Source of the DNA: Bacillota bacterium
Lineage (GTDB): Bacteria > Bacillota > Bacilli > Lactobacillales > Aerococcaceae
DNA length: 27,105 nucleotides
Assembly (NCBI GenBank): GCA_023442905.1
Contig: JAEZWY010000023.1
Location: 1 to 27,105 of the forward strand
Direction of reading: 5' to 3'
The position numbers were made by a program, and so were the translations under genes. Numbering within the stretch: the stretch's first letter is position 1; each line of letters opens with the position of its first letter. Below are positions 1 through 9,009 of the stretch, in pieces. The notes beneath the pieces are model-generated. The model saw only the letters and a program-made list of their open reading frames with translations. It was not told the DNA's origin and did no database searches.

Positions 1-1304
1 CCATTAGACAATCTGCGAATAAAGATGACATCATCCATCAAGTGAAGAAAAAGACAGGCGTTACGATTGAATTAGTACCGGAAGAAATGGAAGCATATTA
101 TGGATTTTCCGCAGTTATTCACTCAATGAGTGATAAAGATGGTGTATCCATTGATATCGGCGGTGGCTCAACAGAAATAACACTTTTTAAAGATAAAGAG
201 TTGGTACAAGCCTTTTCCTTCCCATTTGGTGTAGTATCATTACAAGAAAAATTCTTTAGTGGAAAAGACTTTAATGATGCAAAAAGTATTAAAGAGACCC
301 GTAAATTTGTTCGCCAAGCCTTTTCTGAACAACCTTTTTTTGAAAATTTAGATTTACCTATCTTTGCTATTGGTGGATCTGCACGTAATGTTGCTCGTGT
401 CCATCAAATGCAATCTAATTATGGGATGGCTGGATTACATGAATATACAATGAAACCTAAGCAAATTGATCAAGTCTTTGATACATTTGTCGATTCATCA
501 ATGAAGGAAATGCTTAAATTAGAAGGACTGTCTTCTAATCGAGCAGACATCATCATACCAGCGACAATTGTTTTCCAAGAACTCATTGAAACAGTAAACT
601 CCCCTGTATTTAAATTTTCACAACAAGGTTTACGTGAAGGCATTGTTTACGAATATCTAGAAGAAAAATATCGCGCAGCTTTTGATATTCACCAAGTCGC
701 TCAACAAACTGTCGAGCGCTTATCTAGTATTTATCAATTCTCAATGTCTGATTCTGCACAACGTATGGTGATTGCACGCCAGTTATATGCTGCCTTAAGT
801 GAGGACGGATATCTTAAATTGAGTGACCATGAATTAGAATTAATGAACTATGGTGCATACTTGTATAATCTTGGCGAAATGATCGAACCAGGAAATGCTT
901 CTCAACATACATTTTACCTACTTTCCAATTCTAATTTAAATGGGTTCTCTCACCCTGAAAGATTAGCACTTTCCATCTTAGCTTCATATAAAAATAAAAC
1001 TTTATTTGACCAATATTTAACCAGCTATGGAGAAATGCTAGACGATAAACAAGTGGAAAACCTTCAAAATATTGGAGGACTGATAAAATTTGCTGAATGT
1101 CTAAACGATTCTCATAACAATATTGTAAAAAGTATGGATACCGTAATGAAAGGAAATCATTTGATTTTACGTGTATTCTACCAAGGAGAATTATTATCCG
1201 AAGTTTACCGTTCTGAGGATCAAAAGAAACACATAGAACGTGCTATCGGTAAAGATGTTACCTTAGAGTTCATACATGCAAATTCATATCGGGCCATTAT
1301 GTAA
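1..1304 (+). CDS. ppx: Exopolyphosphatase (Ppx/GppA family), 5' end cut off by window
   Basis: Hydrolyses terminal phosphates from inorganic polyphosphate in the cytoplasm. The reading frame is open from base 3 with no stop, and the first visible residues (IRQSANKDD) match the ATRQATN-like region of the family. The gene therefore starts before the window, with roughly 80 residues missing against the usual length of about 510; the GTG at 42 is internal. The phosphate-binding signature DIGGGSTEI (bases about 154-180) and the second glycine-rich loop IGGSARNVA are present. The Glu in EEMEAYYGF is the likely catalytic acid by family comparison. The C-terminal half resembles the HD-like domain of Ppx, but the usual LHxxG is LYNLG here. 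The gene lies 46 bases before ppk in the same direction, so an operon is likely. Confidence 0.92.
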   Translation, partial: IRQSANKDDIIHQVKKKTGVTIELVPEEMEAYYGFSAVIHSMSDKDGVSIDIGGGSTEITLFKDKELVQAFSFPFGVVSLQEKFFSGKDFNDAKSIKETRKFVRQAFSEQPFFENLDLPIFAIGGSARNVARVHQMQSNYGMAGLHEYTMKPKQIDQVFDTFVDSSMKEMLKLEGLSSNRADIIIPATIVFQELIETVNSPVFKFSQQGLREGIVYEYLEEKYRAAFDIHQVAQQTVERLSSIYQFSMSDSAQRMVIARQLYAALSEDGYLKLSDHELELMNYGAYLYNLGEMIEPGNASQHTFYLLSNSNLNGFSHPERLALSILASYKNKTLFDQYLTSYGEMLDDKQVENLQNIGGLIKFAECLNDSHNNIVKSMDTVMKGNHLILRVFYQGELLSEVYRSEDQKKHIERAIGKDVTLEFIHANSYRAIM

Positions 1305-1350
1305 CAGTTACTAGACTCTCCATAGCTTAATTAAGAAGGAGAATACAAAA

Positions 1351-3504
1351 ATGACTGAACAAATAAAATATAATCTTGATAACCCTGACTACTATGAAAA
1401 TCGAGAAATATCTTGGTTAAGTTTTAACCATCGTGTATTACAAGAAGCTGCTGATGACCGAAATCCCTTACTGGAACGATTAAGCTTTCTAAGTATTGGG
1501 ACATCAAATTTAGATGAATTTATGATGGTTCGTGTCGCTGGATTACAAGACCAGTACCATCTAAATGTGAATGAATTAGATAGTAAAAAGCAATGGACGC
1601 CTGAGCAGCAGTTAATTGCAATAGCGGAAAAGAATCATGAAAACAACGAGTATCAATATGTCTTATACCAAGATTTGAAGAAAGAAGTGGCAAAACACCA
1701 TATCCACTTTATTCATTTCAATGAAGCGCCTATCCATCGTCAAGAAAAAATGAAAAAATTCTTTTTCAACGAGATTTATCCAACGCTTACCCCACTTGGT
1801 ATCGATGCTTATCGTCCGTTTCCAAGCTTAAATAACAAATTAATTCATATATTTGTGAATTTAAGTCGCGAAGGTGAACAACAAGTAGCCATTGTACCTA
1901 TTCCGCAATTGGTAAACCGCTACTACCATTATGAAGAAGATGGTAAATACTACCTCGTTAATTTAGAGGATATCGTTTCAAACTTTATTGAAACTTTATT
2001 TACCGGCTATACTATTGAATCCAGTTTCTTGTTCCGTGTAACTCGTAACGCCGATTTAGATATTCAAGAAGATGGTGCGGAAGACTTATTAACAGTCATT
2101 GAAGATTATTTAGTACAAAGACGTAACGGTATGGCTGTTCGTATTGAAATTCAACAAGAAGATGACCATGACCAGGACTATATTCAAGCAGATATTGAAT
2201 ACCTACTAGAAGAATTGGGCTTACTAGAACGTGACCTATACTTCGTCAATGGTCCACTTGACCTAACTGGCCTTGGTGATGCAATTGATGTTTTGGAGAA
2301 TTATTTCCCTAACTTACGTTATGAACCGTTTAAACCGGTTTACCCTAGTGAGTTACAAACTACCGACTTATTTAAATTGGCTGAAAAACGCGATATTTTT
2401 GTACATCACCCTTATGATTCATTCAAACCAGTGGTTGAATTTATCCAAGATGCAGCTAACGATCCACATACCTTAGCAATCAAGCAGACTTTATACCGGG
2501 TATCATCTAATTCACCTATTATTTCTGCCTTGAAAACAGCCGCTGAGCGTGGAAAGCAAGTTACTGTATTAGTAGAATTAAAAGCGCGTTTCGATGAAGA
2601 GAATAACGTCCAATGGGCAAAAGTTTTAGAAGAAGCCGGTTGTCATGTAATTTATGGTAAAACCCATTTAAAAACACATTCAAAAATTGCCATGGTAGTT
2701 AAACAAAAGAATGGTCGTGTTTACCGTTATGTTCACCTTGGAACAGGTAATTATAATGATAAAACTGCTCGATTCTATACTGATATGGGGATAATCACAA
2801 CCAATGAAGGGATTGCAGAAGATGCAACAGACTTCTTCAATTACTTAAGTGGCTACTCTAACCAACCTGACTACCACTACCTACACGTATCACCATTCGC
2901 AATCCGTGATAACTACATTGAAGATATCGAAGAAGAAATTCAAGTACATAAAGCCAATGGTAATGGACATATTATAGCTAAAATGAATTCACTAACTTCA
3001 AAAGATGTCATCAAAAAATTATATGAAGCAAGTCAAGCAGGTGTAAAAGTTGACTTAATTATTCGTGGAATTTGCTGTTTAGTACCAGGCATTCCTGGTG
3101 TATCAGACAACATTACTGTTATTTCCGTTGTTGGTCGTTTCTTAGAGCACAGTCGGATTTACTGGTTTAATAATAATGGCGATGAGAAATTATTCTTATC
3201 ATCTGCTGATATGATGACTCGAAACATGATACGCCGGGTAGAAATCGAATTCCCTGTTTTAGATGAGAACATCCATAATGAGATTATGGAAATTCTAAAA
3301 GTCTACCTTGAGGATAATACCAAGGCACGATTTAAATTGCCTGATTGTACATATCAGTATGTACAAAATGATTTAGCACCAGTGGATTCCCAACAAGTCT
3401 TTATGAAAAAAGCCCAAAATGAAAGTGAACAAGCTAGAACATCTGCTCCGCGCAGTAAAATGACTTGGTTTGAACGCTTACAAAATCGTTTAAATAAAAA
3501 ATAG
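1351..3504 (+). CDS. ppk: Polyphosphate kinase 1
   Basis: Reversibly transfers the gamma phosphate of ATP onto a growing polyphosphate chain. The protein has 717 residues, a normal PPK1 length, with the four-part PPK1 layout: an N-terminal helical domain (with LDEFMMVRVAGL), a head domain, and two phospholipase-D-like C-terminal domains. The phosphohistidine is probably His443 in HLKTHSK, and a second conserved His is His600 in LEHSRIYWF; these match E. coli His435 and His592 by motif. The ATG has a good Shine-Dalgarno (AAGGAG, about 1336-1341). It follows ppx by 46 bases. Pairing a polyphosphate-making and a polyphosphate-degrading enzyme in one unit is common. The last 25 or so residues are polar and basic and look unstructured. 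Confidence 0.96.
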   Translation: MTEQIKYNLDNPDYYENREISWLSFNHRVLQEAADDRNPLLERLSFLSIGTSNLDEFMMVRVAGLQDQYHLNVNELDSKKQWTPEQQLIAIAEKNHENNEYQYVLYQDLKKEVAKHHIHFIHFNEAPIHRQEKMKKFFFNEIYPTLTPLGIDAYRPFPSLNNKLIHIFVNLSREGEQQVAIVPIPQLVNRYYHYEEDGKYYLVNLEDIVSNFIETLFTGYTIESSFLFRVTRNADLDIQEDGAEDLLTVIEDYLVQRRNGMAVRIEIQQEDDHDQDYIQADIEYLLEELGLLERDLYFVNGPLDLTGLGDAIDVLENYFPNLRYEPFKPVYPSELQTTDLFKLAEKRDIFVHHPYDSFKPVVEFIQDAANDPHTLAIKQTLYRVSSNSPIISALKTAAERGKQVTVLVELKARFDEENNVQWAKVLEEAGCHVIYGKTHLKTHSKIAMVVKQKNGRVYRYVHLGTGNYNDKTARFYTDMGIITTNEGIAEDATDFFNYLSGYSNQPDYHYLHVSPFAIRDNYIEDIEEEIQVHKANGNGHIIAKMNSLTSKDVIKKLYEASQAGVKVDLIIRGICCLVPGIPGVSDNITVISVVGRFLEHSRIYWFNNNGDEKLFLSSADMMTRNMIRRVEIEFPVLDENIHNEIMEILKVYLEDNTKARFKLPDCTYQYVQNDLAPVDSQQVFMKKAQNESEQARTSAPRSKMTWFERLQNRLNKK

Positions 3505-3561
3505 TGAGATACTTTATAAGTTGTCCAAAATAAAAATAGTACCTTTGGATTAAATGTATTT

Positions 3562-3619
3562 GATTCAAGGGTGCTAATCATGTACCATGAGTATGGTTAG
3601 GCGTTCTTCGCCACGAATC
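3562..3619 (+). promoter_or_regulatory. Possible structured leader with a six-codon ORF upstream of the ABC-F gene
   Basis: The gap between ppk and the ABC-F gene contains AAGGG (3567-3571), then an 8-base spacer, then ATG at 3580 opening a short frame MYHEYG with TAG at 3598-3600. Around it are complementary segments that could form a three-way junction: GATTC (3562-3566) with GAATC (3615-3619), ACCAT (3584-3588) with ATGGT (3593-3597), and GGCG (3600-3603) with CGCC (3609-3612). No U-tract follows the last hairpin, so this is not a standard terminator. The gene's own Shine-Dalgarno (GAGGA) lies downstream. Leader peptides controlling ABC-F resistance genes are known, but this subfamily is not known for it. 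Speculative. Confidence 0.25.
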
Positions 3620-3641
3620 TTATGGAAGAAAGAGGATCAAG

Positions 3642-5273
3642 ATGTTAACTGTAAATAATGTAAGTGTACAATTCGCAAGTCGTAAATTGTATGATGAAGT
3701 AAACTTAAAATTCACTCCGGAAAACTGCTACGGCATTATCGGTGCCAATGGAGCGGGTAAATCTACCTTCTTAAAAGTTTTATCAGGGGAATTAAGCCCG
3801 ACAACTGGTAGTGTATCAATGGGAGACGACGAACGTCTATCAGTTTTAAGCCAAAATCACTTTGGTTTTGAACAATATACTGTTTTAGATACAGTAATCA
3901 TGGGTAATAAACGTCTATATACTGTTCGAGAAGAAAAGGATGCTTTGTATGCAAAAGCTGACTTCTCAGAAGAAGATGGTGTTCGAGCTGGTGAATTAGA
4001 AGCCGAATTCGCTGAAATGAATGGTTGGGATGCTGAAAATGAAGCTTCACAATTATTACGTGGTTTAGGTATTGGCGAAGACATGCATTACCAAACGATG
4101 AGTGAATTAGCGGAGCAAGAAAAGGTAAAAGTATTACTAGCCCAAGCCCTATTCGGTGAACCTGATGTTTTACTATTAGATGAGCCGACAAACGGTTTAG
4201 ATTCAGATACTATTGAATGGTTAGCTGAATATATCATCAACTTCCCTAATACCGTACTAGTTGTTTCCCATGACCGTTACTTCCTAAATAAGGTATGTAC
4301 ACATATCTGTGATGTAGATTATGGAAAAATTCAACTTTATGTTGGTAACTATGATTTCTGGAAACAATCTTCAGAATTAGCAGCTAAACTACAAGCTGAT
4401 GCAAATGCGAAAAAAGAAGAAAAAGTAAAAGAATTACAAGACTTTATTGCCCGCTTCTCTGCTAATGCATCCAAATCAAAACAAGCAACATCTCGTAAGA
4501 AGACATTAGAAAAGATCGAATTGGACGATATTCGTCCTTCAAGTCGTAAATACCCATTCGTTGGTTTTGAACCAGAACGTGAAATTGGTAATGATGTCCT
4601 TACAGTAGAGAATATTTCCAAAACAATAGACGGTGTAAAAGTATTAGACAACATTTCTTTTATCATTCGTCCTAAAGATAAAGTTGCTTTTGTTTCTCGT
4701 AATGATATTTCTACAACTGCTTTGATGGAAATCATCACTGGTAATATGGAACCAGATTCAGGTTCATACAAATGGGGTGTCACTACTAGCCAAACATACT
4801 TAGCTCGTGATAACTCAGATGAATTTGAAAATAGTCAACAAAGTATCCTAGATTGGTTGCGCCAGTTTGCTAATGGTCCAGAAGAGGAAGATAACACTTT
4901 CTTGCGTTCGTTCTTAGGTCGTATGCTTTTCTCTGGTGACGAAGTAAACAAAAACTTAGATGTTTTATCCGGTGGAGAACGTGTTCGTTGTATGTTATCT
5001 AAAATGATGCTATCTAAAGCAAATGTCTTAGTAATGGATGACCCAACCAATCACTTAGACTTAGAATCAATTTCAAGTCTAAATGAAGGATTAATCAAAT
5101 TTAAAGAAGTAGAATTATTCACTTCTCATGACCGTGAGTTTATTCAAACAATTGCTAACCGCATCATTCACGTAACGCCAAATGGTGTAGTTGACCGCAT
5201 GGATACAACTTATGAAGAATTTTTAGAAAATAAAGATGTGCAAGACCGCATCAAAAAATTATACGCTGAATAA
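3642..5273 (+). CDS. ABC-F family ATPase (YkpA/YbiT-like) with one degenerate ATP site
   Basis: A soluble protein of 543 residues with two ABC domains and no membrane segments. The linker (about 240-320, including FIARFSANASKSK) is the basic helical arm that ABC-F proteins insert at the ribosomal tRNA exit site. Domain 1 has a perfect Walker A (GANGAGKST, 34-42) and Walker B with catalytic Glu (LLLDE, 177-181), but its signature is SELAEQEKV (154-162) instead of LSGGE. Domain 2 has a good signature (LSGGE, 442-446), but the Walker A position reads SRNDISTT (352-359, no GK[ST]) and Walker B ends DD (466-467). So only the composite site made of domain 1 Walker motifs and domain 2 signature looks competent. 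The likely role is ribosome-associated; a resistance role is not shown. The start has GAGGA 8 bases upstream. Confidence 0.9.
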   Translation: MLTVNNVSVQFASRKLYDEVNLKFTPENCYGIIGANGAGKSTFLKVLSGELSPTTGSVSMGDDERLSVLSQNHFGFEQYTVLDTVIMGNKRLYTVREEKDALYAKADFSEEDGVRAGELEAEFAEMNGWDAENEASQLLRGLGIGEDMHYQTMSELAEQEKVKVLLAQALFGEPDVLLLDEPTNGLDSDTIEWLAEYIINFPNTVLVVSHDRYFLNKVCTHICDVDYGKIQLYVGNYDFWKQSSELAAKLQADANAKKEEKVKELQDFIARFSANASKSKQATSRKKTLEKIELDDIRPSSRKYPFVGFEPEREIGNDVLTVENISKTIDGVKVLDNISFIIRPKDKVAFVSRNDISTTALMEIITGNMEPDSGSYKWGVTTSQTYLARDNSDEFENSQQSILDWLRQFANGPEEEDNTFLRSFLGRMLFSGDEVNKNLDVLSGGERVRCMLSKMMLSKANVLVMDDPTNHLDLESISSLNEGLIKFKEVELFTSHDREFIQTIANRIIHVTPNGVVDRMDTTYEEFLENKDVQDRIKKLYAE

Positions 5274-5277
5274 ATGA

Positions 5278-5321
5278 GCTATTGACAAAAGTAAGGGAGA
5301 AATCATTCTTTTGTCATGAGC
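5278..5321. repeat. Imperfect 14-base inverted repeat downstream of the ABC-F gene
   Basis: GCTATTGACAAAAG (5278-5291) and CTTTTGTCATGAGC (5308-5321) are complementary at 12 of 14 positions, with nine continuous pairs next to a 16-base loop. It begins 5 bases after the ABC-F stop codon and lies just before the real terminator at 5331. No U-tract follows. It could be an mRNA 3'-end stabilising hairpin or an operator; its function is not known. Confidence 0.45.
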
Positions 5322-5330
5322 CAAACTGAT

Positions 5331-5360
5331 AAAAGCAGACCGATTTCGGTCTGCCTTTTA
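5331..5360 (+). terminator. Rho-independent terminator after the ABC-F gene
   Basis: GCAGACCGA (5335-5343) pairs with TCGGTCTGC (5346-5354), effectively a 7-8 bp GC-rich stem with a tight loop, followed by CTTTTA. An A-run precedes it, so it may also work on the other strand. Confidence 0.85.
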
Positions 5361-5378
5361 TTCACTTTAGCCATAACT

Positions 5379-5384
5379 TATAAT
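5379..5384 (+). promoter_or_regulatory. Candidate -10 element for the ABC exporter pair
   Basis: A perfect TATAAT lies about 36 bases before the TTG start at 5421 and just after the terminator. The -35 region (around 5356-5361, TTTTAT) is poor and overlaps the terminator tail, so the call rests mainly on the hexamer and its position. Confidence 0.4.
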
Positions 5385-5420
5385 TCAAAAGCAGCAAAAA
5401 TGGTTTAAGGAGGAGAACAC

Positions 5421-7160
5421 TTGAATTTTATCTGGCAATACGTAAAAAAATATCCTGGTAAATTATTTATCACATTTATCGCTACATTTGGTACGGCAGC
5501 TGTTATGATCGGCTTACCTACCCTATTGGCACAAATGATTGATAATGCAATTATTACACGGGACATCCCTTTATTGTGGCGATATACATGGATGATGATG
5601 GGCTTAGTAGTATTAGCCCTGGTTTCACGAACACTTACTGCGTATACGGTTTCTAGTATCGTCAATGACATGGTGATGAATATACGAAACGATGCTTACA
5701 AAAAGATGCAAAGCCTATCCCATCATGAGTTTCAAGAATTAGGGGTCGCATCATTAACTACACGTATTTCAACCGATGCCTTCGTTATTTTACAATTTAT
5801 GGAAATGACTTTAAAACAAGGGTTAGTATCTCCTATGATGCTGATTTTCTCTATTATAATGATCTTCTCCATTTCACCAGCATTAGGTATTTACGTTATC
5901 CCAGTATCGATCATCATTATCTTATCGGTTGTTTTTATCGCCAAATATACGTTACCTATTTCTGAAAAACAACAGACAAGTTTAGATAATATCAACCGAA
6001 TTTTGCGGGAAAATATCACTGGTTTACGCGTGATTCGTGCTTTCAACAACGAACAATTTCAAGAGGGTCGCTTCAAAGATGTCAACCACTCTTACAAAAA
6101 ACAATCTGGAAAACTATTCAAAACGATTGCGATTACACCAGCTATTTTCTCTCTGCTATTAAATACTGTTATCATCGCAATCCTATGGTTCGGTGCAGGA
6201 TTGATTGAACAAGGTACTATGCAAGTGGGTATTATGGTTGCCTTCATCGAATATGTTTTCCATGCACTATTTTCATTACTAATGTTCGCAAATATTTTTA
6301 TGATGTATCCTCGTGCTGCAGTATCAGCTGGTCGTTTGGAAGAAGTAATGGATATGCCAATCACCGTTGCATCACCTGATGAACAAGTGGCCATTACTGA
6401 ATCTGATGAATTCGGTACCCTAGAATTCCGTGACGTAGACTTCGCTTATCCAGATGCTTCTAAGCCCGTTTTGAGAAATATTTCCTTTAAAACGAATCCT
6501 GGCGAGACAGTAGCCTTTATTGGTTCAACTGGATCAGGTAAATCTACTATCGTTAAATTAATTCCACGCTTCTATGATGTAAGTAAGGGACAAATATTAA
6601 TTGATGGCATTGATATACGTAACTATGATTTAAATGCCTTACGAGCAAAAATTGGTTATACCCCGCAAAAAGCCTTACTATTTACTGGAGATATCGCAGA
6701 AAACTTACGTTACGGTAAATTTAATGCCGATGATATGGATTTAGACCGAGCTACCAACGTGGCACAAGCCTCTGAATTTATTAACCGCCTAGAAACAAAA
6801 TACGCAACACACTTAGATGAAGGTGGTGCAAACTTATCTGGTGGCCAAAAACAACGGCTTTCTATTGCGCGTTCAATCATTGCAGAGCGAGAGATTTATA
6901 TTTTCGATGACTCATTCTCAGCTCTAGACTACAAGACTGATGCAGCTGTTCGTCAAGCCCTGCAAGATGAAACGAAGAATGCTACAACAATTATTGTTGC
7001 ACAGCGTGTAAGTTCTATTATCCATGCCGATCAAATCATCGTTCTTGATGAAGGTGAAGTGGCTGCTCGCGGAACCCATAAAGAACTACTAAAATCTTCA
7101 GAGTTATACTATGAAATTGCATCATCTCAATTAAGTGAGGAGGAATTAAATCGTGGCTAA
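5421..7160 (+). CDS. Heterodimeric ABC multidrug exporter subunit with the degenerate NBD (LmrC/BmrC/TM287-like)
   Basis: Half-transporter of 579 residues: six membrane helices in about the first 320 residues, then an ATPase domain. The motifs are Walker A GSTGSGKST (368-376), signature LSGGQ (472-476), Walker B IYIFDD with Asp497 where the catalytic Glu normally sits, and Gln528 in place of the switch histidine (VAQRVSS). These two substitutions mark the non-catalytic partner in heterodimeric exporters such as TM287/288, BmrCD and LmrCD. The start is TTG with a strong AAGGAGGAG just upstream. The reading frame overlaps the next gene by 8 bases, consistent with translational coupling and 1:1 assembly. 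The substrate is unknown; drugs or lipids are family-typical. Confidence 0.93.
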   Translation: MNFIWQYVKKYPGKLFITFIATFGTAAVMIGLPTLLAQMIDNAIITRDIPLLWRYTWMMMGLVVLALVSRTLTAYTVSSIVNDMVMNIRNDAYKKMQSLSHHEFQELGVASLTTRISTDAFVILQFMEMTLKQGLVSPMMLIFSIIMIFSISPALGIYVIPVSIIIILSVVFIAKYTLPISEKQQTSLDNINRILRENITGLRVIRAFNNEQFQEGRFKDVNHSYKKQSGKLFKTIAITPAIFSLLLNTVIIAILWFGAGLIEQGTMQVGIMVAFIEYVFHALFSLLMFANIFMMYPRAAVSAGRLEEVMDMPITVASPDEQVAITESDEFGTLEFRDVDFAYPDASKPVLRNISFKTNPGETVAFIGSTGSGKSTIVKLIPRFYDVSKGQILIDGIDIRNYDLNALRAKIGYTPQKALLFTGDIAENLRYGKFNADDMDLDRATNVAQASEFINRLETKYATHLDEGGANLSGGQKQRLSIARSIIAEREIYIFDDSFSALDYKTDAAVRQALQDETKNATTIIVAQRVSSIIHADQIIVLDEGEVAARGTHKELLKSSELYYEIASSQLSEEELNRG

Positions 7161-8982
7161 TACAGAAATTGAAAAACGAGAAATTCCAACGAAGGAAATT
7201 TTAAGCAATCTATGGCAATATATCAGACCTTATAAAGGTCAGTTTATATTAGCGATGCTTGCCACTATTTGGATGAATATTGCTGGTGTTTTAGAGCCTC
7301 TTGTACTAGGTTTAGCTATTACTGAATTAACCAGTAATGTCGTAGATATTATGAACCAAGTACCGGGTGCAAGTATTAATTTCCAATATGTTGGTTATAT
7401 TGCCCTACTATATTTTATCCGTGGCTGTTTCTTTTGGTCCGGTCAATATTTAGGTCAATATTGGCTAACAAACGTAGTACAAAATGCTATTTACGACTTA
7501 CGTAATGATGTTGCTAAGAAAGCGAATCAAATGCCTGTTTCCTATTTTGATAGCCATCCTACCGGGGACATTTTGTCTCGAATGACTAACGATATTGATT
7601 CGATTACCAATGCATTACAACAATCATTTATTCAATTTGTAAATGCTATCTTGGGGATTTCATTTGCAGTTGTTTCGATGTTTTTAATCCAATGGCATTT
7701 AGCGTTAATTATTCTAACTACTATTCCATTGTCATACCTTTTTGCCAAACTAATTCTTAATCAATCCCAATCAGCCTTCCAGAACCAAGCAAATGCCTTG
7801 GGTAACTTATTTGGCTATACACAAGAACAGTTATCTGGATTCACAGAAATTAAGGTATATAGTCGTCAAGCAGAATCTGTGGATGAGTTTAAACGCCGTA
7901 ATCAACAATTACGTGACTATGGTTTTAAAGCCAGCTTCCTATCATCTCTTATGATGCCACTCTTAAATACTGTAAGTAATTTAGGTTATGTCGCGACAGC
8001 TCTGGCTGGTGGTTTATATACGCTTGCTGGTAAGTTGACAGTTGGTAATTTACAAGCCTTAGTGCAATATGTAATGCAAATTACCCAACCTATCCAAATG
8101 CTTACTCAGCTAAGTGGGGTCTTACAATCCGCATTAGCTGCTGCTCATCGTGTTTTTAACTTCTTAGCAGAAGAAAATGAGGTCCAAGAAGAAGTTACCG
8201 GTCATCTACCAGCAAAAGTTAAGGGTGCGGTAGAATTTGATCACGTACGCTTTGGTTACGATCCAGAAAAACCATTAATGAACGATATTTCTTTCAAGGT
8301 TGAACCTGGTCAAACAGTAGCTATTGTTGGACCAACCGGTGCTGGTAAAACCACTTTAATTAATTTATTGATGCGGTTCTATGACGTAGATGCTGGCGCT
8401 ATTAAAATTGATGGTGTACCAACTAAATCCATGACAAGAAGTGAATTACGTAATCACTTTGGTATGGTACTACAAGATGCTTGGTTATATACAGATACGG
8501 TTTTAGAGAATATCCGTTTTGGTAAACTTGATGCGAATGATTATGAAGTACAAGAAGCAGCAGAAGTTGCGAACGTTGATCATTTTATCAATACTTTACC
8601 TGGTGGTTATGAAATGGAAATTAATGAAGAAGCAAACAATATTTCCTTAGGTCAAAAACAGTTGATGACAATTGCCCGAGCTGTCATTGCCGACCCAGAT
8701 ATTCTAATTCTAGATGAAGCTACCTCATCGGTAGATACGCGTCTAGAAAAATTGATTCAAGAAGCGATGAATAAAATAATGGAAGGTAGAACGAGTTTTG
8801 TTATTGCCCATCGTTTGTCTACTATTCGTGACGCTGACTTAATTCTTGTAATGCAACAAGGGAATATTACTGAGCACGGTACCCATGATGAATTAATGGC
8901 TGCAGCTGGCTTCTATGCCGATTTATATAATAGTCAATTCTCTGAAGAAACACCTATGGATGTTTCTATGGGATATTCTTAA
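7153..8982 (+). CDS. Heterodimeric ABC multidrug exporter subunit with the catalytic NBD (LmrD/BmrD/TM288-like)
   Basis: Half-transporter of 609 residues with six predicted membrane helices, then an NBD. It has Walker A GPTGAGKTT (393-401), Walker B ending in the catalytic Glu522 (ILDEATSSVD) and the switch His553 (IAHRLST). The signature is ISLGQ (497-501) rather than LSGGQ. That degenerate signature faces the degenerate Walker B of the upstream subunit, giving one inactive and one active site, as in characterised heterodimers. The start is GTG, with GAGGAGG inside the 3' end of the previous gene. The longer N-terminus and a conserved coupling-helix region support the D-type subunit. A bidirectional terminator follows. 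Confidence 0.94.
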   Translation: MANTEIEKREIPTKEILSNLWQYIRPYKGQFILAMLATIWMNIAGVLEPLVLGLAITELTSNVVDIMNQVPGASINFQYVGYIALLYFIRGCFFWSGQYLGQYWLTNVVQNAIYDLRNDVAKKANQMPVSYFDSHPTGDILSRMTNDIDSITNALQQSFIQFVNAILGISFAVVSMFLIQWHLALIILTTIPLSYLFAKLILNQSQSAFQNQANALGNLFGYTQEQLSGFTEIKVYSRQAESVDEFKRRNQQLRDYGFKASFLSSLMMPLLNTVSNLGYVATALAGGLYTLAGKLTVGNLQALVQYVMQITQPIQMLTQLSGVLQSALAAAHRVFNFLAEENEVQEEVTGHLPAKVKGAVEFDHVRFGYDPEKPLMNDISFKVEPGQTVAIVGPTGAGKTTLINLLMRFYDVDAGAIKIDGVPTKSMTRSELRNHFGMVLQDAWLYTDTVLENIRFGKLDANDYEVQEAAEVANVDHFINTLPGGYEMEINEEANNISLGQKQLMTIARAVIADPDILILDEATSSVDTRLEKLIQEAMNKIMEGRTSFVIAHRLSTIRDADLILVMQQGNITEHGTHDELMAAAGFYADLYNSQFSEETPMDVSMGYS

Positions 8983-9009
8983 TGCTTTATGAATTAAATT
9001 TATAATATC

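Noticed and set aside
3521..3555. Promoter for the ABC-F gene (TTGTCC and TTAAAT)
   Set aside because: The spacer is 23 bases, too long for a sigma-A promoter, and no other pairing gave acceptable hexamers.
4349..4783. 144-codon open frame on the minus strand
   Set aside because: It lies wholly inside the ABC-F gene, has no family resemblance, and its composition is that of an antisense shadow.
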